DNA from: Lepeophtheirus salmonis
Taxonomy: Eukaryota > Arthropoda > Copepoda > Siphonostomatoida > Caligidae
DNA length: 64,000 bases
Reading direction: 5' to 3'
NCBI RefSeq assembly: GCF_016086655.4
Contig: NC_052134.2
Coordinates: forward strand, 38,377,971 to 38,441,970
The notes below the pieces were generated by a model, which did no database searches, was not told where the DNA came from, and worked only from the letters and a program-made list of their open reading frames with translations. Numbering within the stretch: position 1 is the first letter of the stretch; the number at the start of each line of letters is the position of its first letter. Position numbers and translations under genes: made by a program. Below, piece by piece: positions 1 to 13,239 of the stretch.

Positions 1-1140
1 ACTCTAAATAAAACCATCAGATAACCAAAGTAAATTGAACAGGAGATGAATAAATAAATAACATACAAGATCTTTCTTCTTTAAAACAAAAAATACACTG
101 GAGGAAAATTCATAATGCTGGAATTTTTTTATTCCAATCTAAGTACAAAATAATTTACCTTCCTCATTTTTTTTTGTTTTTCTAATATAATGTGATAACA
201 TATTAATGTGTAAATTATGCAAAAAAATAAGTCATCAAAGGCAAATAGTTTTATGTATCTACTTATGCAATGAAATAAATGATCAAGTAAAGAGATGTAA
301 TTAAGGCTTGTAAATCTGTCATTATATGATTGATACTTTAAAAGTATCCATATAAATCGTCATTGAATACTTGAATACCTGTATATATATTTATTGATAA
401 AAGTTATTAAATGCATTAAAATATATGTAGATAGTAGAAATCTCATATAATATTCATTCAATTAATTAAGTATACAAGTTATTAAGAAATTATTATAGAT
501 TTTTTTTTGATTTTTTTGATTATCCTTACTAAATTTTCAAGTACAAATTAACAACACTATCCTACAAAAATACACCTTTTTTGTTTGCTCAAATAAACCG
601 AACTAAGTATAGAGTCCCCTTAATTCCAAATATGCCTTAGTTTTTTTCTATTAATCTCAAAATTTTCAGAAAAAAAGTATTTGTTTATTCACTTATTTTT
701 AATACGAAAATTAGTCAAAGAAATGTGTTCAAATCACATTAATCCTTGTAAAAATAAATGCAACAAAAGAATTAGAAATTGATAGGTATGATTTGATCGG
801 CCATATTCGGCCCAAATTAAGTCTTGTGAATTTAATAAAGCTATAAACTTTTTTTAATCATCTTGAGAATTCAAACTTCTCCCAAGACGTTGACTATAAA
901 CCCTATAAGTTAACAAAATCTGTCGATGAAATATTGGGATTTATGCATACATAATATATAAAAATAAAATATAACTTCTTTTTATTTTTTTTCCAAGAAT
1001 GTTTTTTATTTGTGTAAACTCTCAGATTTTTATATTTTATTAAAAATTTGTTTAATCTGCTATAAATGAGTCCTTTTTGAACCATTAGTAGAGTAATGAA
1101 AAAATACCTTATATAAATGAGAAAAGGAAAAACAGTTCCT
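1..1140. other. AT-rich non-coding stretch, nothing recognised
   Basis: I see only AT-rich simple sequence with short A and T runs. The one small open frame, on the minus strand near 903-1085, is lysine/asparagine/isoleucine-rich low-complexity translation and not a credible gene. No repeat shared with the rest of the window was noticed. Confidence 0.6.
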
Positions 1141-1290
1141 TTGTGTGCTCCTTTATTTTTATTTTTTGTTCATTATTCAATAGATTGGCATGCTGTTAAC
1201 TTCTCTCTCTGAACTTTGTGTGCTCCTTAATTTTTATTTTTTGTTCATTATTCAATAGATTGGCATGCTGTTAACTTCTCTCTCTGAACT
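1141..1290. repeat. Near-perfect 75-bp tandem duplication
   Basis: Two adjacent 75-bp units, 1141-1215 and 1216-1290, both begin TTGTGTGCTCCTT and end CTCTCTCTGAACT. Reading them side by side I find one difference (T versus A at the fourteenth base). The high identity in an otherwise eroded region suggests a recent slippage or unequal-exchange duplication, or an assembly duplication. No coding content is visible. Confidence 0.95.
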
Positions 1291-3623
1291 AAGCATTCTC
1301 ACCTATCTTTCGTGTAAATTTCTTTAAAGCCACATAATAAAGTGCATACATTTAAATAAAATTGCAATATTTTCCCTGCACTAATGCTTTTTTAAGTGTA
1401 GAAGTGACACCTCTTTATTACAGTAACTCATTTTTTTCATACAAAACCATATAACAGGCAGCTGATATTATCAAAAAGTATTAATACAGTAGGATAACAT
1501 GTCTCCTCGCTATCTTTTTTCCTTACACTAACGTCAACTTTACATGTTAGTGATACAAAATTAGAGTGTTATGTCCACAAGTAAAATTCTTGAAACAGTT
1601 AAGCATGTAATTACGTATAAACTTTTCTTTCTTATTCAAAAAATAAAAAAGTTCATATTGGAATTCTTATGTAACTTTGTTTAGGCTTACTTTTAAGCAA
1701 ATTTATTCATCTTTTAAGTTTAAAAAAAAAAAAAAAACTATTAAAAAATGTTGAAATGACCTTGAGAAGAAAAATGGTTCAAACCCTTTATCCCAAATAT
1801 CTACAAATGGCTATTCTTTAAAATATACAATAATGATATTCTTAAGTGCTTTGTAAAAAGTATCAAATACTATGGATTTTTTCCCACCATAATTAAACCA
1901 CTCATTTTCAATATTATGTATATGGTACAACCCTTGCAAAAATTAAAGTAATTTTTAGTCTTTTAATTTTTTTAGTCTTCTTATAATATGATAGGACAAA
2001 ACAAAATAGAGCTTAAAATAACCTTAATGAAACAACTCCTCAAGGGAATCGCTTAATTCATTTAAATTAATATGTAGTACTATACATGTAGAGTCATAGA
2101 GAGGAGATATTTTAATTGGCTAACGGTTTGCGAATATAAACCTATATATATATTATGTGTAGAGGTACATTTATAAATTGAAGTTTTGATAAGAGCTTGT
2201 TAATGAAGCTGTTTGTAAGTCATTTCCGTAATATTCAAGACAGCGTACAAAAATATCAATAGTTACTACTGATACAATTTAATTTGTTTTTCCTTCAATT
2301 TATTATGATTGCGATTGAATAAAACAAATACATTGGTGAACACCTATGCATGCGTATATATAGTTAGAGAAAAAACCAGAAATTGAGCGATTGATCAAAA
2401 CAAGAAGTATTTTGTATATTGATCGCTCTGCTTTATGTTCAAATCCATATTATTTGTTTTTAAACATATATAGCCTAAGTATTTATAAAGTAGATAGGTA
2501 ATGTATACTATAAATGAATTATTTGAAATTAAAATTTGTCAAATTCATTTCTCCTTCTTTAACAAAAAAGAAGCAAATCTCTATGTATCTGCCATAGAAT
2601 TATAGCACATACATATTTAAAAAAATATATATCAGATATATACTAGACTACTATCCATTGGCCGTTGGCCAATTACGGCCCTTACATTCATCAACTACAG
2701 GAACTATTAGTATTTAAAAAATATTAACTCCTTTTCTTGTCATTGATTATTGATCCCTTGAACTCTCATAATATTCTCATTAATATTTAAATATTCCTCT
2801 GCTCTATAAGGAAGTGTCCGACATAAGGGAAAAGGAAGTACGTAATTGATCCATCTATCAATGATTTTTTGAATGAGAAACAATATAAATATATCCTCTC
2901 TGCATTTTCACGCTTCAACACGACGTTATTCCTTCATTAGTGGTAAAACGTATTTACCTGATCAATAACAACCTCTATACTCTTCAAATATAAGATTTAT
3001 TTTTACAGTTAATAGTTAGACAGAACGGCATTTCCAAAATATACACTTATTTTTTACCCTTTGAATATTAGTCCCCTTAAAAAGTAATTTAATGAATATG
3101 CCCTTGCTGTAATTATTGTTATCCCCTGCCTGTTCCGCCTTTTTCCATGAGTAATATGAAAATATATATTGCATTTCATCGCCATCTGTCTATTTTCATG
3201 TATACTATTCTTCCCCATATCAGTATTCTGAATGTTGATTGGTTGATCCATAATGATATCTTGTTAATCATTGAACAATGACCAACTATTTAATAAAGAA
3301 TAGTCCTATAGTTGGAGATAATGGTGTAACTACCAGTTAGTGCTATACGTTTATTTTGCTTTTTGGGAAAAAGGTTACAAAATATACAATTATCTATATA
3401 TATATATTTATATTGATCTTCAATATTAACAGCTTAACAAAAGAAAATTCGAGTTCAATCAATCAATGTTGAGAACATTGATAAGGAACGATTATAGGTA
3501 GTTCACAAATCTATTACATCTTTGACAAAAAATAAATAAAAAAAAACAGCATAAGGCTGTAGTAGATTAAAATGTTCAGTTTGCACAGAATTGAACGTCA
3601 GCCAAAGGGTAGAAACAATTATA
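1291..3623. other. AT-rich non-coding stretch
   Basis: No gene, tRNA or transposon terminus was recognised. It contains a short interrupted inverted repeat near 2384-2427 (GAGCGAT against ATCGCTC) and several TA-rich runs. The minus-strand open frame at 3054-3251 has no recognisable domain. Confidence 0.55.
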
Positions 3624-3808
3624 CAGTAATACCTTGAATTGCAAGTCCCATACCATCCAAAATTTTATTAAGATGTATGCTCGTCGAGAGTTGACAACAG
3701 AACGCAAGAGCCACTTCAAGTTCATTTTTCTAGTTATTTAATTTAATTGCATTGACCACCAAACTTGGGCCCGGGAACAAATTAACGTCGTATGACAAGG
3801 GATTACTG
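3624..3808. mobile_element. 185-bp pogo/Tigger-like MITE with TA target duplication
   Basis: The stretch is flanked by TA dinucleotides (3622-3623 and 3809-3810). The left end begins CAGTAATACCTTG and the right end, read on the other strand, begins CAGTAATCCCTTG, so the terminal inverted repeats match at 12 of the first 13 bases. Pogo/Tigger elements are known for TA target duplications and ends of the CAGnnnnnCCTCG type, and the right arm also carries the TTGTTCCC motif often seen inside such ends. There is no open frame of note, so it would be a non-autonomous derivative. The family assignment is inference from the termini; the inverted repeat and TA flanks are seen directly. Confidence 0.7.
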
Positions 3809-3960
3809 TATATTGTATTATCTTCAGCTATGAAAATATATTAAAATTTTAACGTCAGCTACAGGAAAAAAGTTATTTGATTAACTTTTTATTACACCAT
3901 CAGTCCAGCTGAGTTTAATATTATTTACGAAAACGTAATTGCCAATTAATTATTATTATT

Positions 3961-4066
3961 AAATGTTCCTTTAATTGGTAAGATTGAGCTGTATTTGTTT
4001 CGGTACCAATAAAAGTACATAAACTTTAGAAAGGTATATAACCTTTGAAACGAGGGGCTAACTGTA
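3961..4066 (-). mobile_element. Pogo-like terminus with dispersed-repeat segment
   Basis: On the minus strand, sequence starting at a TA (4067-4066) reads CAGTTAGCCCCTCG, similar to the ends of the 3624-3808 element. About 70 bp further in lies a segment around 3961-3992 that matches the dispersed repeat at 44.7 kb (shared core CCTTTAATTGGT, then AGAT.GAGCTG). No partner terminus was found, so this is probably a truncated copy. Exact limits are uncertain. Confidence 0.4.
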
Positions 4067-5913
4067 TCAAGTGAATAAATTGTTCGATAACAACCGCCAA
4101 AAATGACCAGGCTTTCTAAAATAAAAAAAAGGAATCCCAACGGTACTTGGTTCAACAAATCCAGCCAAAATAATGTTATTTAGAATGATAGGGTCTAATG
4201 GAAAAGTTATATTATCATGTTTCTTTAAGTCGGGAGCTAACATTGAGAGTAGAGTGTACATGTGGGTTCTTGGCCATGTTGTTTTACCCTAGATTCGGGC
4301 CATTACCTCCTATGGAATCTATTTATGGTTGAAAGATTCTGCTCTTTGACACACTGTCATTGGGTCACAGTTCTTCTGCTGCTATCAACTCAAAAAATTC
4401 CATGACAAGTCCAAGTGGCCTAAACTCAAACCCACAGTTTAATTCCTTTGACTACTGTTAGTGGAGAAGAGTTGAAAGTAGGTTCAGCACTACCAAACAC
4501 CAGTTTTCCAAAACCAAAAATTATCCTGACACGCCAAAGTTTCCGATCTCATATTGAGGTCATTGTAAAGGTCAATGACAAATTATATAGAATGAATAAC
4601 CCATGTATATACTCCTTGATAATTAAAAAAGAAACCGGTTATTTTTAGGCCAAATATTTACCTAAAGGTTAAATTGTGTATTCCCCCCCCCAAAAAAAAA
4701 AATCTCCTGCCACTCTGCATTTATATCATCTAATTCATCTTGCAACACCTTGCCGTTTAGGAACATAAAACTAAAGAGTACCTTGGATTATATCCGAATA
4801 AGAATAATAGTTAGACCCACGTCTGAGATCTGAGATCATAGTCAATAAATGAAATTCTTATAAGAAAAAAAAATGATTTAGACATTTACAAACAGTATAA
4901 AAAGTTTTATCTGTCCACCTCCACATTTTTTTATACATTTATTTTAGAGATTGTGATTTATTCCACACAGAGATCGTAGCTTCTCATTCAAACGATTCTT
5001 ATTATTGTTATCTGACTGCTTCATAAAAGAATTCAAATAATGATTATTATTGAAAAAGAGAAAGATAATAATAGAAAAATCATTTAAATATATCTCTCTC
5101 ATTAAAGAAATGCATTCAACAATTTCCAACAAACATTTATCTCTTGTCAAATAGAATCAAATATTTAAATATATAATATATTGTAAATGTAATTTATTTT
5201 CTGTTGACACAGATGCTTATTAATCTTTATAAATAGGACGTATTTATCAAAGAGCTTTGGATCATCCCATCCGGCGGATTTAAAAAAATACTAAGCCAAA
5301 CATAATAATATATTTATTTTGAAAGAGGTCTCAAGGATTTGCAAATCATTAAATATATTTATAACTGTCTAAAAGTATAAAACAAATTGGGTTGTGTCTT
5401 TATGAGGAGGGTAAAAAAAAGTCAATAAAAATGGCCTATGAGCCTTGTGGATGCATCTTTCACGACCTCATAATAATAAAGGAACAATTACATACATATA
5501 TGTATACTAAATGAGGCAAGGAGCATACTACATATAATATATGTTAAGGTCAAGGTTAATGAGGGGGTTAGGCTCTTTGGTGTAAGATTCCTCAATGATG
5601 CAAAGTTAAGTGAACATAATTATATACTTTTTTGTAGGATTATTTCGATATTCAATATACAAAATTAGAGACTTCATTGAATAATCAATAATGATCTTAT
5701 TTTTATTTTATTTTAGGTAAGAAATTGTTTGTTGTGTACAAATACATTAAGGTTATACCAATACTTCGACATGGAGTGTTTTTGACGATGTGTGCTTATT
5801 TTCAAAGTTAAAGGAAGATCCGTAAGTAGTGAAATCCTAAAATTCCATTTTTTTAAATAATAAAATAAAGGATAGTTAATAATAAATGCTGTGACGTTTA
5901 AATAATATATTTA
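4067..5913. other. Mostly AT-rich stretch without identifiable gene
   Basis: The part between 4260 and 4660 is less AT-rich and holds a 66-codon plus-strand frame (4448-4648), but its translation shows no domain I recognise and the other frames are broken by stops. It may be an eroded repeat. The remainder is simple AT-rich sequence. Confidence 0.5.
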
Positions 5914-6531
5914 AAGAGTAGGAACCCAAAATTTACAGTAGCATTTAGTTAAGATTTCATCCCCCTTTTTTTAATCAAGATGTTTCATTACGCAACCAAA
6001 CGAAGCTGAAACATCCCATTTCTTAAAATGTAAAATGTCAGAGCTACTACAAAAAAGGCAATGCGCCTCAGTGACGAGAAGGCTGCTGAAGACCATTGAC
6101 ATCTCCATCTGGGCTACCTACAACATCAAAAATGACAATGACAGCCCGGTAAGGCTAAGAGGGGCCAAAAATTCAGCTGACTTCTGGCCTGCCAACATTT
6201 GGCCCTCCTACAGCCCTAACCTCAACCCCCTATATTTTTCAGCTTGAAGGTGTTTTGCAGAATAATACTGCCACACCAGTAATCCAAACTTTGCTTCACT
6301 CCAAGATGACAACATGACAGTGTGGTACGGCATAGACACGCCCTTCGTCGTCAAAAGCTGTTAATCTGTTCGCTGGATTATCGAGGCTGCTTTTGCTTGT
6401 GAAGGCAAACATTATTAATAAAAAAACAAAGCTAAATATAGTTTATAAGCATATATCAAACTAGTTTTGACTAATCTTTTCTTGATTAAATAAAAATGAA
6501 GTTTTTCGTAATTTAGTCATGCTATTGCAAA
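5914..6531 (+). mobile_element. Deleted mariner-family element, copy 1
   Basis: The left end after a TA (5912-5913) carries AGTAGGAACCCAAAAT, a degenerate version of the family end CAAAGTGGGGACCCAAAACT. The right arm contains the family subterminal block TTTTTCGTAATTTAGTCATG (about 6502-6521), after which homology is lost, so the outermost right end is missing or eroded. Inside are the start and the C-terminal part of a mariner transposase joined across an internal deletion. The layout is shared with copies at 22.4, 36.2, 37.7 and 43.0 kb. Confidence 0.8.
6035..6247 (+). pseudogene. Mariner transposase relic (N-terminus fused to C-terminal motif)
   Basis: An open frame of 70 codons starts MSELLQKRQCAS, matching the MSEQQxKRxxVC start seen in the other copies, and then jumps to ADFWPAN..PSYSPNLNPL. 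The latter corresponds to the WPPxSPDLNPLD block that holds the third catalytic aspartate of Tc1/mariner DDE/D transposases. Here the block reads NPLY, so that aspartate has become tyrosine. The DNA-binding domain and the first two catalytic acids are absent because of the internal deletion. It cannot encode an active enzyme. Homology to the transposase C-terminus continues past the stop to about 6410 in shifted frames. Confidence 0.75.
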
Positions 6532-9500
6532 TGACATGTTATCTAAATCTTAGGTTATGTTATCTAAAGAGGTTTTTTTTAAATTCAACTTTTCATTGAA
6601 TGAATTACATATAAAAAACTTATATTAGGAAGTAGTTAAATACAATGACTCCTAGTGTAGATATTTTTTTTCCTTGGGAATTTATTGTCGGTGTAAAAAC
6701 ACCAGAAATTCCTGGAGAGACACCCTTGTAAGTAGATCTTTAATATTATTTACTTCTACAAGAAGGCCAAACTTAGACTAAGAAACTGTTTTTATGACTA
6801 AAGACAATTACTGTTTGTTATATTGAAGATTGAATGCACCAATTTATTTTAGTTAATGAACATTTGGATGATCTTTAAGTAATTCATGAACACGCAATGT
6901 ATAATTAGTATTTGTTCAAAAAAGCTGGGTTTTTTTTGTCAACTTGCAATTCTAATGCTGCTTTGAGTAATTGTTAGCAAGTAGGGAGTATTGAGATTTT
7001 ATCAATGATTTGAAGGTATGTATAAGATTGAATAGTTTACAAATTACTTTTTTTGTAATTTGCACTGCAGTTGGAAGTTCTACTAAAAAGGAAACTTCCA
7101 GAAATTTCAGACTTAAATATTTTAAATAAAAATTTAAAAAGTGCATAATACCTTGTCAAGCTCTGGATTTTTTTTTATATTTAGAAAAACTGACATGTGA
7201 TTAATCTGAAGGTTTTTTTTAAAGCAGAAGGTTAGTACCTCGCAAAGTTTGATTCAATCTATCTGAAAAAAGATCATAACAATTTTTGAATAAATATGAT
7301 ATAAATTTTATAATTAATTGGCACCCTACTGAAATTTTCTCCCATAAAAAAACTATTTTTATAGCTGATAAATTTATTGTACCAAATTAAATACTTATTT
7401 TTATTCTATTCAATTAATTTTTAATCTGAATAAAGTTCAAACAGAAAATGTATTTCAACTTGATAAAAAAAACACCGATATACTTTGAACTAGTTACTCT
7501 GAAATATGAAATGTCGATATTAAGAAAATAATCATACTAAAATTTGGAATAATTTAAAATCCCTAGCAAATTACAAATTTAAAAAGAACAAAAACCCTTA
7601 TAACTAAAAATAAGACACTAATTCAATAGGTATTCATAATTATTGACTAGATACAATTTTATAATTAACTTGCCATAAAAATATTTAAAACTTATTTGTT
7701 TAAGACACAAACTGCTATTAGGCATTTTGTTTAAGGAGCACTTCTCTAATGTTGCTCGCAATTCAAGATATTTCTATATATGGTAATATGTTTGTTTTTT
7801 TGCAAGTAACTGCATAAATTATAATGGCTTACAGACAAATTTTTGGGCGTTTTTTTTTGAGGAAATAAGTAAGTAATTATTCATTTTTAAAATGACTTAA
7901 TGAAGAAAAAATATGTACACCAACAAGTAATTTACATGAAAAAACAATTCGCATTTATTTATTTTTCGTATGAAGTAAGAGTCATACTGTTCTGGTTTTC
8001 ATTTTTATATTTACTAGTATAGGTACATATGTAGATATTTAGTTATGGAGTATCTTGGACCTCCAAAAACCTTCATGCCCATAATTCCACCACATATTCA
8101 ATAGTAATAACTAAACAATAAAAAGTGTTGAAAATCCTTTTAAAAATCTGGCAACCAGTCTATGGTTTATTATTATGTTTTTATTTATAAGAAAAAGAGA
8201 ATAGTATTGTTTTTTTTATCTTCACTCTCTTGAAAACTACCTTTTTCAATTCAAACACACACATACCCACATAGGTGCATAGATATTACAAATAAAAGGA
8301 AAAAAACAAGGGCTAAGCCCCCTTATTCTATGTGTTCTATTCATAAATCCATTTCATAATGCTCTAATCTCCATCTTTACATACGTCACGTGCTCTAGTT
8401 ATGGTCTTATAATTTATTTATTTATTTTTTTTTTATAAAAAAAAGGGTTTGTGTGTAATTTGATGATATTGCTGGAAATGGGTTCTCTCTCTTTCTCAAG
8501 AAATATATATAAGTTATCACACTATTATAAAAATGAAAGTCCTAACCCTATATGTTACTTTGTAGAAAATCCTCTCTAAACCCTATTCAAAATAGACAAT
8601 TTTTTTCACACTTTGGATTACAAATCTAATTTTATTTTAAAAGTCTACCTTTTAAAAATCAGAAAAAAAGCTTTGCTGCAAGGTTCTGCAATATTAATTT
8701 AAGAGAAGTTTAAATAAAACCTTGCTTAGACATTGTAGAATGACGTTTCTTGTAGCCCAGGAGATGGCCTGTTGTTATTTGCTTTTAGCCCACAAAAAAA
8801 ATGAAAATTTTCTTTATAACAAAAAATTTCTGATTTTGGGACCTACAGAGGGCATTTGAGAAATAAGGTTTTTAAGTTCCTCGTTTCTGATCAGAATGAC
8901 AAACATTATTTAAGATTTATTGCTTCCAAAATATTATTTATATTTATTAAGCTACCAAGGCTTATTGATAGTAAATAAAATGTTACTCACTGTAAGTCAT
9001 AAAAACAGAAACTTTTGACAATAAAGGTTTTTTTTTTATATTTTCTTGAGTTAAAAAAAACAATTGGGAAAACATAATTTCATCCGAGGAACAAAAATTT
9101 GTTGATTGGTAGAATAATCGTTCATATAAAAAAGGGAATAAATACAGTGAAAATTCTCATGTTGTTTTACTAAATTATTGGAGATATGTTTAATAAAATC
9201 TACTTTTGTTAATTGTATCAGTTGATCCATTAAAAAGTAGGCAAAATGAAAAAAAAATATCAAACGTAGGAATAAGATAAACATTACAAAACCTTCTGGG
9301 TAGTTTTATTCAAAGAAATTTTTCTCCATAGAGAGCTCTTAGCTCTAAATCCTTGCTCCATTACACATTTAGAAGTTATAAATATTGATAAACAGTAAAA
9401 AATATTTTTTATTAATGTACCTTCGAGCTAACATATTATACACTTTTAATAGGCAAAGCTTAATTGAATTTATTATAATGAATATTAAAATACTTATAAC

Positions 9501-12028
9501 TTGTTAGTGCCCTCATTTTCATTAATTATTGAGAGAGAAAAAACAAAAAAAAAACAAGTATTACATACATATATTCTGGTCAAATTATTTGTCTATGTTT
9601 TTTTTTTGCATATGGCATAGTGTCCTCAAAAAGTGTAAGTATATACTCGAGAAAACAAACGACCAGCCTAGTTAATACATGTAAACAATGCAAAGTTAAA
9701 ATTTTATGAATTTATACAAATAACTACGTATTAGAATAATATAATTTACTTAAAAGCAGCCATAAATGTGTTTGATTTTCACAGATGAAAAGGTTTAATT
9801 ATTTTTGAGATAATGACCAAAAAAAAAAAAAAAAAAAAGAGTGAAATAGTATAAACACATTCATAGCTCTGATTTAATCGTAGTCAATGGAATGTTAAGT
9901 ATTCCATCAAGGTATGAATATTATGTATAAATGACTAAAAAAACACGAACATTTATTTCTTAAAGAAAGATAAAGAGAGAAAGCTTTCATAGAAAATATT
10001 TATTTTCATTTAAGTAGAACTGGACTCCCTGCTTGTAATACATTATACATAAATCCAAATGCATATCAATGTACATTTAATTAGAGTCCTTTAATGATCT
10101 AGAGTCTTTTAAACTGAAAAAAGTTCTAATAAAAAAGACTCAATTTTAAATAAATTTGTTACATTTGGATGATACTTTTACAAAACGCAAGACCAACGAT
10201 TTATTTTGAACATCTATTACATGATCTTAATGTTAATGCGTTGATAGCTTTCACATGACAGGGCTCTTTTATCAGTCTAAAATTTACATATAAGTGGTGC
10301 AGGGTGGACAGTTGGGTCATATCCCTACTGTTCACGGGTTTTTTTCTCTTAAAAAATAGACCTTTTTTATAGAATGAAATTTGTAAAATGACAGCAGATA
10401 TTGTAAACTCATAAACATATCAATGCTCAACGTTAACGTGTATCTAGTAAAGGTATGTAGAGCTTTTGAAATGTAGTTTATTGATGTCTATTTAGTTGGT
10501 AGTGTTAAAACGTTGAGTAAAAAATGATAATAACAACTTACTATAGAAGGTATGTACATATGTATAAAGAAACCTAGATAGTATTTTAATAGTAACAGAA
10601 AGGAGAAACGCCTAGCTGCTATTTTTTGCCTATGCCATAATAACACTGTTTAATGGTAGTATAAACGTTATTCAATAATAACCGACATAGTTCTAGACTC
10701 TACTTGAATATAAATTAAACTAAATCGACCTTTAATGGTATAACAAAAGATCATACAAGACTTATTTCCCCTTCATACTTTAACATGAGATAAAGTCAAC
10801 TATATTACTAAGTATATGCTATCTATGGCTACAATCTGGATTCATACATTTTTTTAAATTGTGTGGCAAATATTAGTTTAATTAATTGAAACCAATTTGA
10901 AAAAATGAATAAACAAATTGTTAAATTTGTCTAAATATGTGTAATTATACCTTGGGCAATTATTTCTAAGGAAGGCATTTTATGTCCGAAACTTTAATAA
11001 TTTTATTTTGGTAAAATAAGCATCTAGTCCGTTTTCAAATATATTTACTAATTTAAAAAAGCAATGAGGGTATTTATAATCAATGCTAACAAACCACCAA
11101 TTTAACTACTAGATACATAATAAGTATAAAGTGCCAAGTAAGAACTTTATCTTGGCTCTTAACTAGGCAATCAACCCAACACATGTAATTAATTTAAATT
11201 TGTTACTCCTCATATCATTTCCAAACGATCTATTTCAATTACATATGTATAAATAAATACAAGATTCCGTCTTAAATATCAAAATCTCATTGATGCCTGC
11301 ATATATTTTTTGGGAATAAAAATAAATATATAATTTGAGATCAGTATTGCAGTTTTATAGGAAGAGTATTCATTTTTTTTACTTCAATAGCTACTATGTA
11401 TAATAAGGTAATATTTGCCTTGCATTCATGGAATATCAAATTCCATCATGGAGTTATTTAATATTTGCACATTATTAAAGAGTTTATAGCTTTTTTGAGA
11501 AGGTTAAATACAGGGAAATTCCATTCTTGTGATTTATGAATATTATTTCTTTGCAAACTTATAAGAAGTCGTAAAAATAATGATATTGTTTACACCTGAT
11601 TTTTTATGTTTTAATCAAGATTTAATAATTAGGACATACATTTCATATAATAATCTTAACATAAATAAATACATCCATCTTTTTATTAATACAATTAGGT
11701 ATGGTTTCACCAAAGTAATACACTAAGGGGCAATATACTACATGATCACCATACACTTGCACCAACTTTTTTTGTCTGCCACAGGCAAATATTGTAATTG
11801 CATATACAAAAATAGCTAAATATAAAATCCCCATCCATTCAATCTTTGAAACTGAATCAAGAAGGTGAATTCTGCGAAAAGAATAAACAGTTACATACGT
11901 CTTACAAGAACATGATAAAGTGACGTTATTTCTGGTATCATAAGATAACAATTGCACTTTTCACCTTGATTTATAACTTTGGGTTGCACCATAAAAAAAG
12001 TATACATTGCTTGAGGGCACTGCTATAC
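6532..12028. other. 5.5 kb AT-rich stretch with no supported gene
   Basis: I found no transposase motif, tRNA or long repeat. It contains a poly-A run near 9819-9838 and an imperfect short hairpin near 10302-10326 (GTGGACAGT against ACTGTTCAC). Small minus-strand frames at 6952-7146 and 9051-9284 are phenylalanine/leucine-rich low-complexity translations. The 104-codon minus frame at 11643-11957 is listed separately. Confidence 0.55.
11643..11957 (-). other. Unassigned 104-codon open frame
   Basis: This frame starts MQLLSYDTRNN and has six cysteines and one plausible membrane-spanning segment (around WMGILYLAIFVYAITIFACG, residues 41-60). Its composition is less lysine/asparagine-dominated than most chance frames in this window. 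I recognise no family, see no promoter, splice sites or neighbouring exon, and an ORF this long can arise by chance in 64 kb. It is listed only as a candidate exon or small protein; chance is the likelier explanation. Confidence 0.12.
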
Positions 12029-12134
12029 CATAATTTCATGTCAGCTGTTACAGGGGGACTGTATGATATGTATATAAACTTAAAAATAAAAATATAACAT
12101 AAATAACTCAAGAACAGCTGACATGATATAATGC
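12029..12134. repeat. Interrupted inverted repeat, possible MITE remnant
   Basis: The left arm 12029-12050 and right arm 12113-12134 match as inverted repeats at 19 of 22 positions, with a perfect 14-bp core (TCATGTCAGCTGTT against AACAGCTGACATGA) and a 62-bp AT-rich spacer. The arms could be terminal repeats of a very small element, but no target-site duplication is evident. The role is unknown. Confidence 0.6.
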
Positions 12135-13239
12135 AATAAAAACTTTTCTAACTTTGTCACTATATATATTTATGGGGTGTACCCAATGGACTTAAATTTA
12201 ATAAGATACTGAAATAGAGTGACATAATACGCTCCTAGTTTTAATTTAAACCATTATATGTAACCGGACCTTAAGGGTTTGAGGTAAAAAAAAAATATCA
12301 TATGAATTCTACGAAACTTTTTAAAAAAAGAAATGAGATAATTTATCAAATCCAATGTTATAACTTTTACGAGTATATAGGATGATTATACTCAATATAA
12401 TGTAAACACGACCCACACAGGTATCAAAACTGCATGCTCAGTAGAATGTTTATAACATGCTCAAAACAAACCTATTCCTATAACGACTTAATTACTTTTT
12501 AAACATAAAAAGAAAAACAAACAAGAACAAAACTAACTCTATTCCACTTTGATTAAAATGAATGCACTCAAATAAAATGAAATTGCAATAAATTTTCTTC
12601 TTGTTTGTATAAGTGAGCAATACTCCTTTTATGGAAATGAATGAGTGCACTGTCAAAAAGTTATTGACTTATTATTCTTTTAAAGTAACCACAGCAACAT
12701 TGAATAGTATTTAGGAATGTGTCAAAAATATCAAAGCTACCTCCCAAAATGACTTCTATACTGTGTGGTCAATTATAACAATAAAATAATTATACTCTAT
12801 TCAGGAATTTCTATGCGATGGACCACCAAGTCGTGAGTCCTTGTTTTGATCACTTTTCTTCTTCTTTACAGATTTTATAAAGCAAATTAAGCTGCCAATA
12901 ATAAATCAGTGTCCCTTGGGCTTAAACTTTTAGAAAAGAGTGTTATGTGAAAAAATCACTAGCCACAGATCTCCCAATTAAGCTCCTTTACTCCTTCCAG
13001 AATCAGTATAAACGTTGTTTTTGTCTATGTATCTTCCCCCGATATAGATGGTTGTTTCGTCACATTTTCTTTTCTCTAAAAGAGAAAGAAAATAACAATA
13101 ATATTTAATAACTTATTATTAAGTCGTTAGTGCGGGAGGGGGCGTTTTGGGGCCTTCATAAATAGATTACGGCAGTCAAAAGTTTGGAAACCACTACTTT
13201 AAAGGATATAATATTGATGAAATAATCGAAAATAATTTT
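12135..13239. other. AT-rich non-coding stretch
   Basis: Nothing recognised beyond short inverted octamers (TGCACTCA near 12563 and TGAGTGCA near 12633) and a purine/pyrimidine hairpin near 13063-13090. Confidence 0.5.

Noticed and set aside
4260..4660. Less AT-rich patch as a transposase or host exon
   Set aside because: Six-frame reading by eye gave no recognisable motif and all but one frame is stop-rich.
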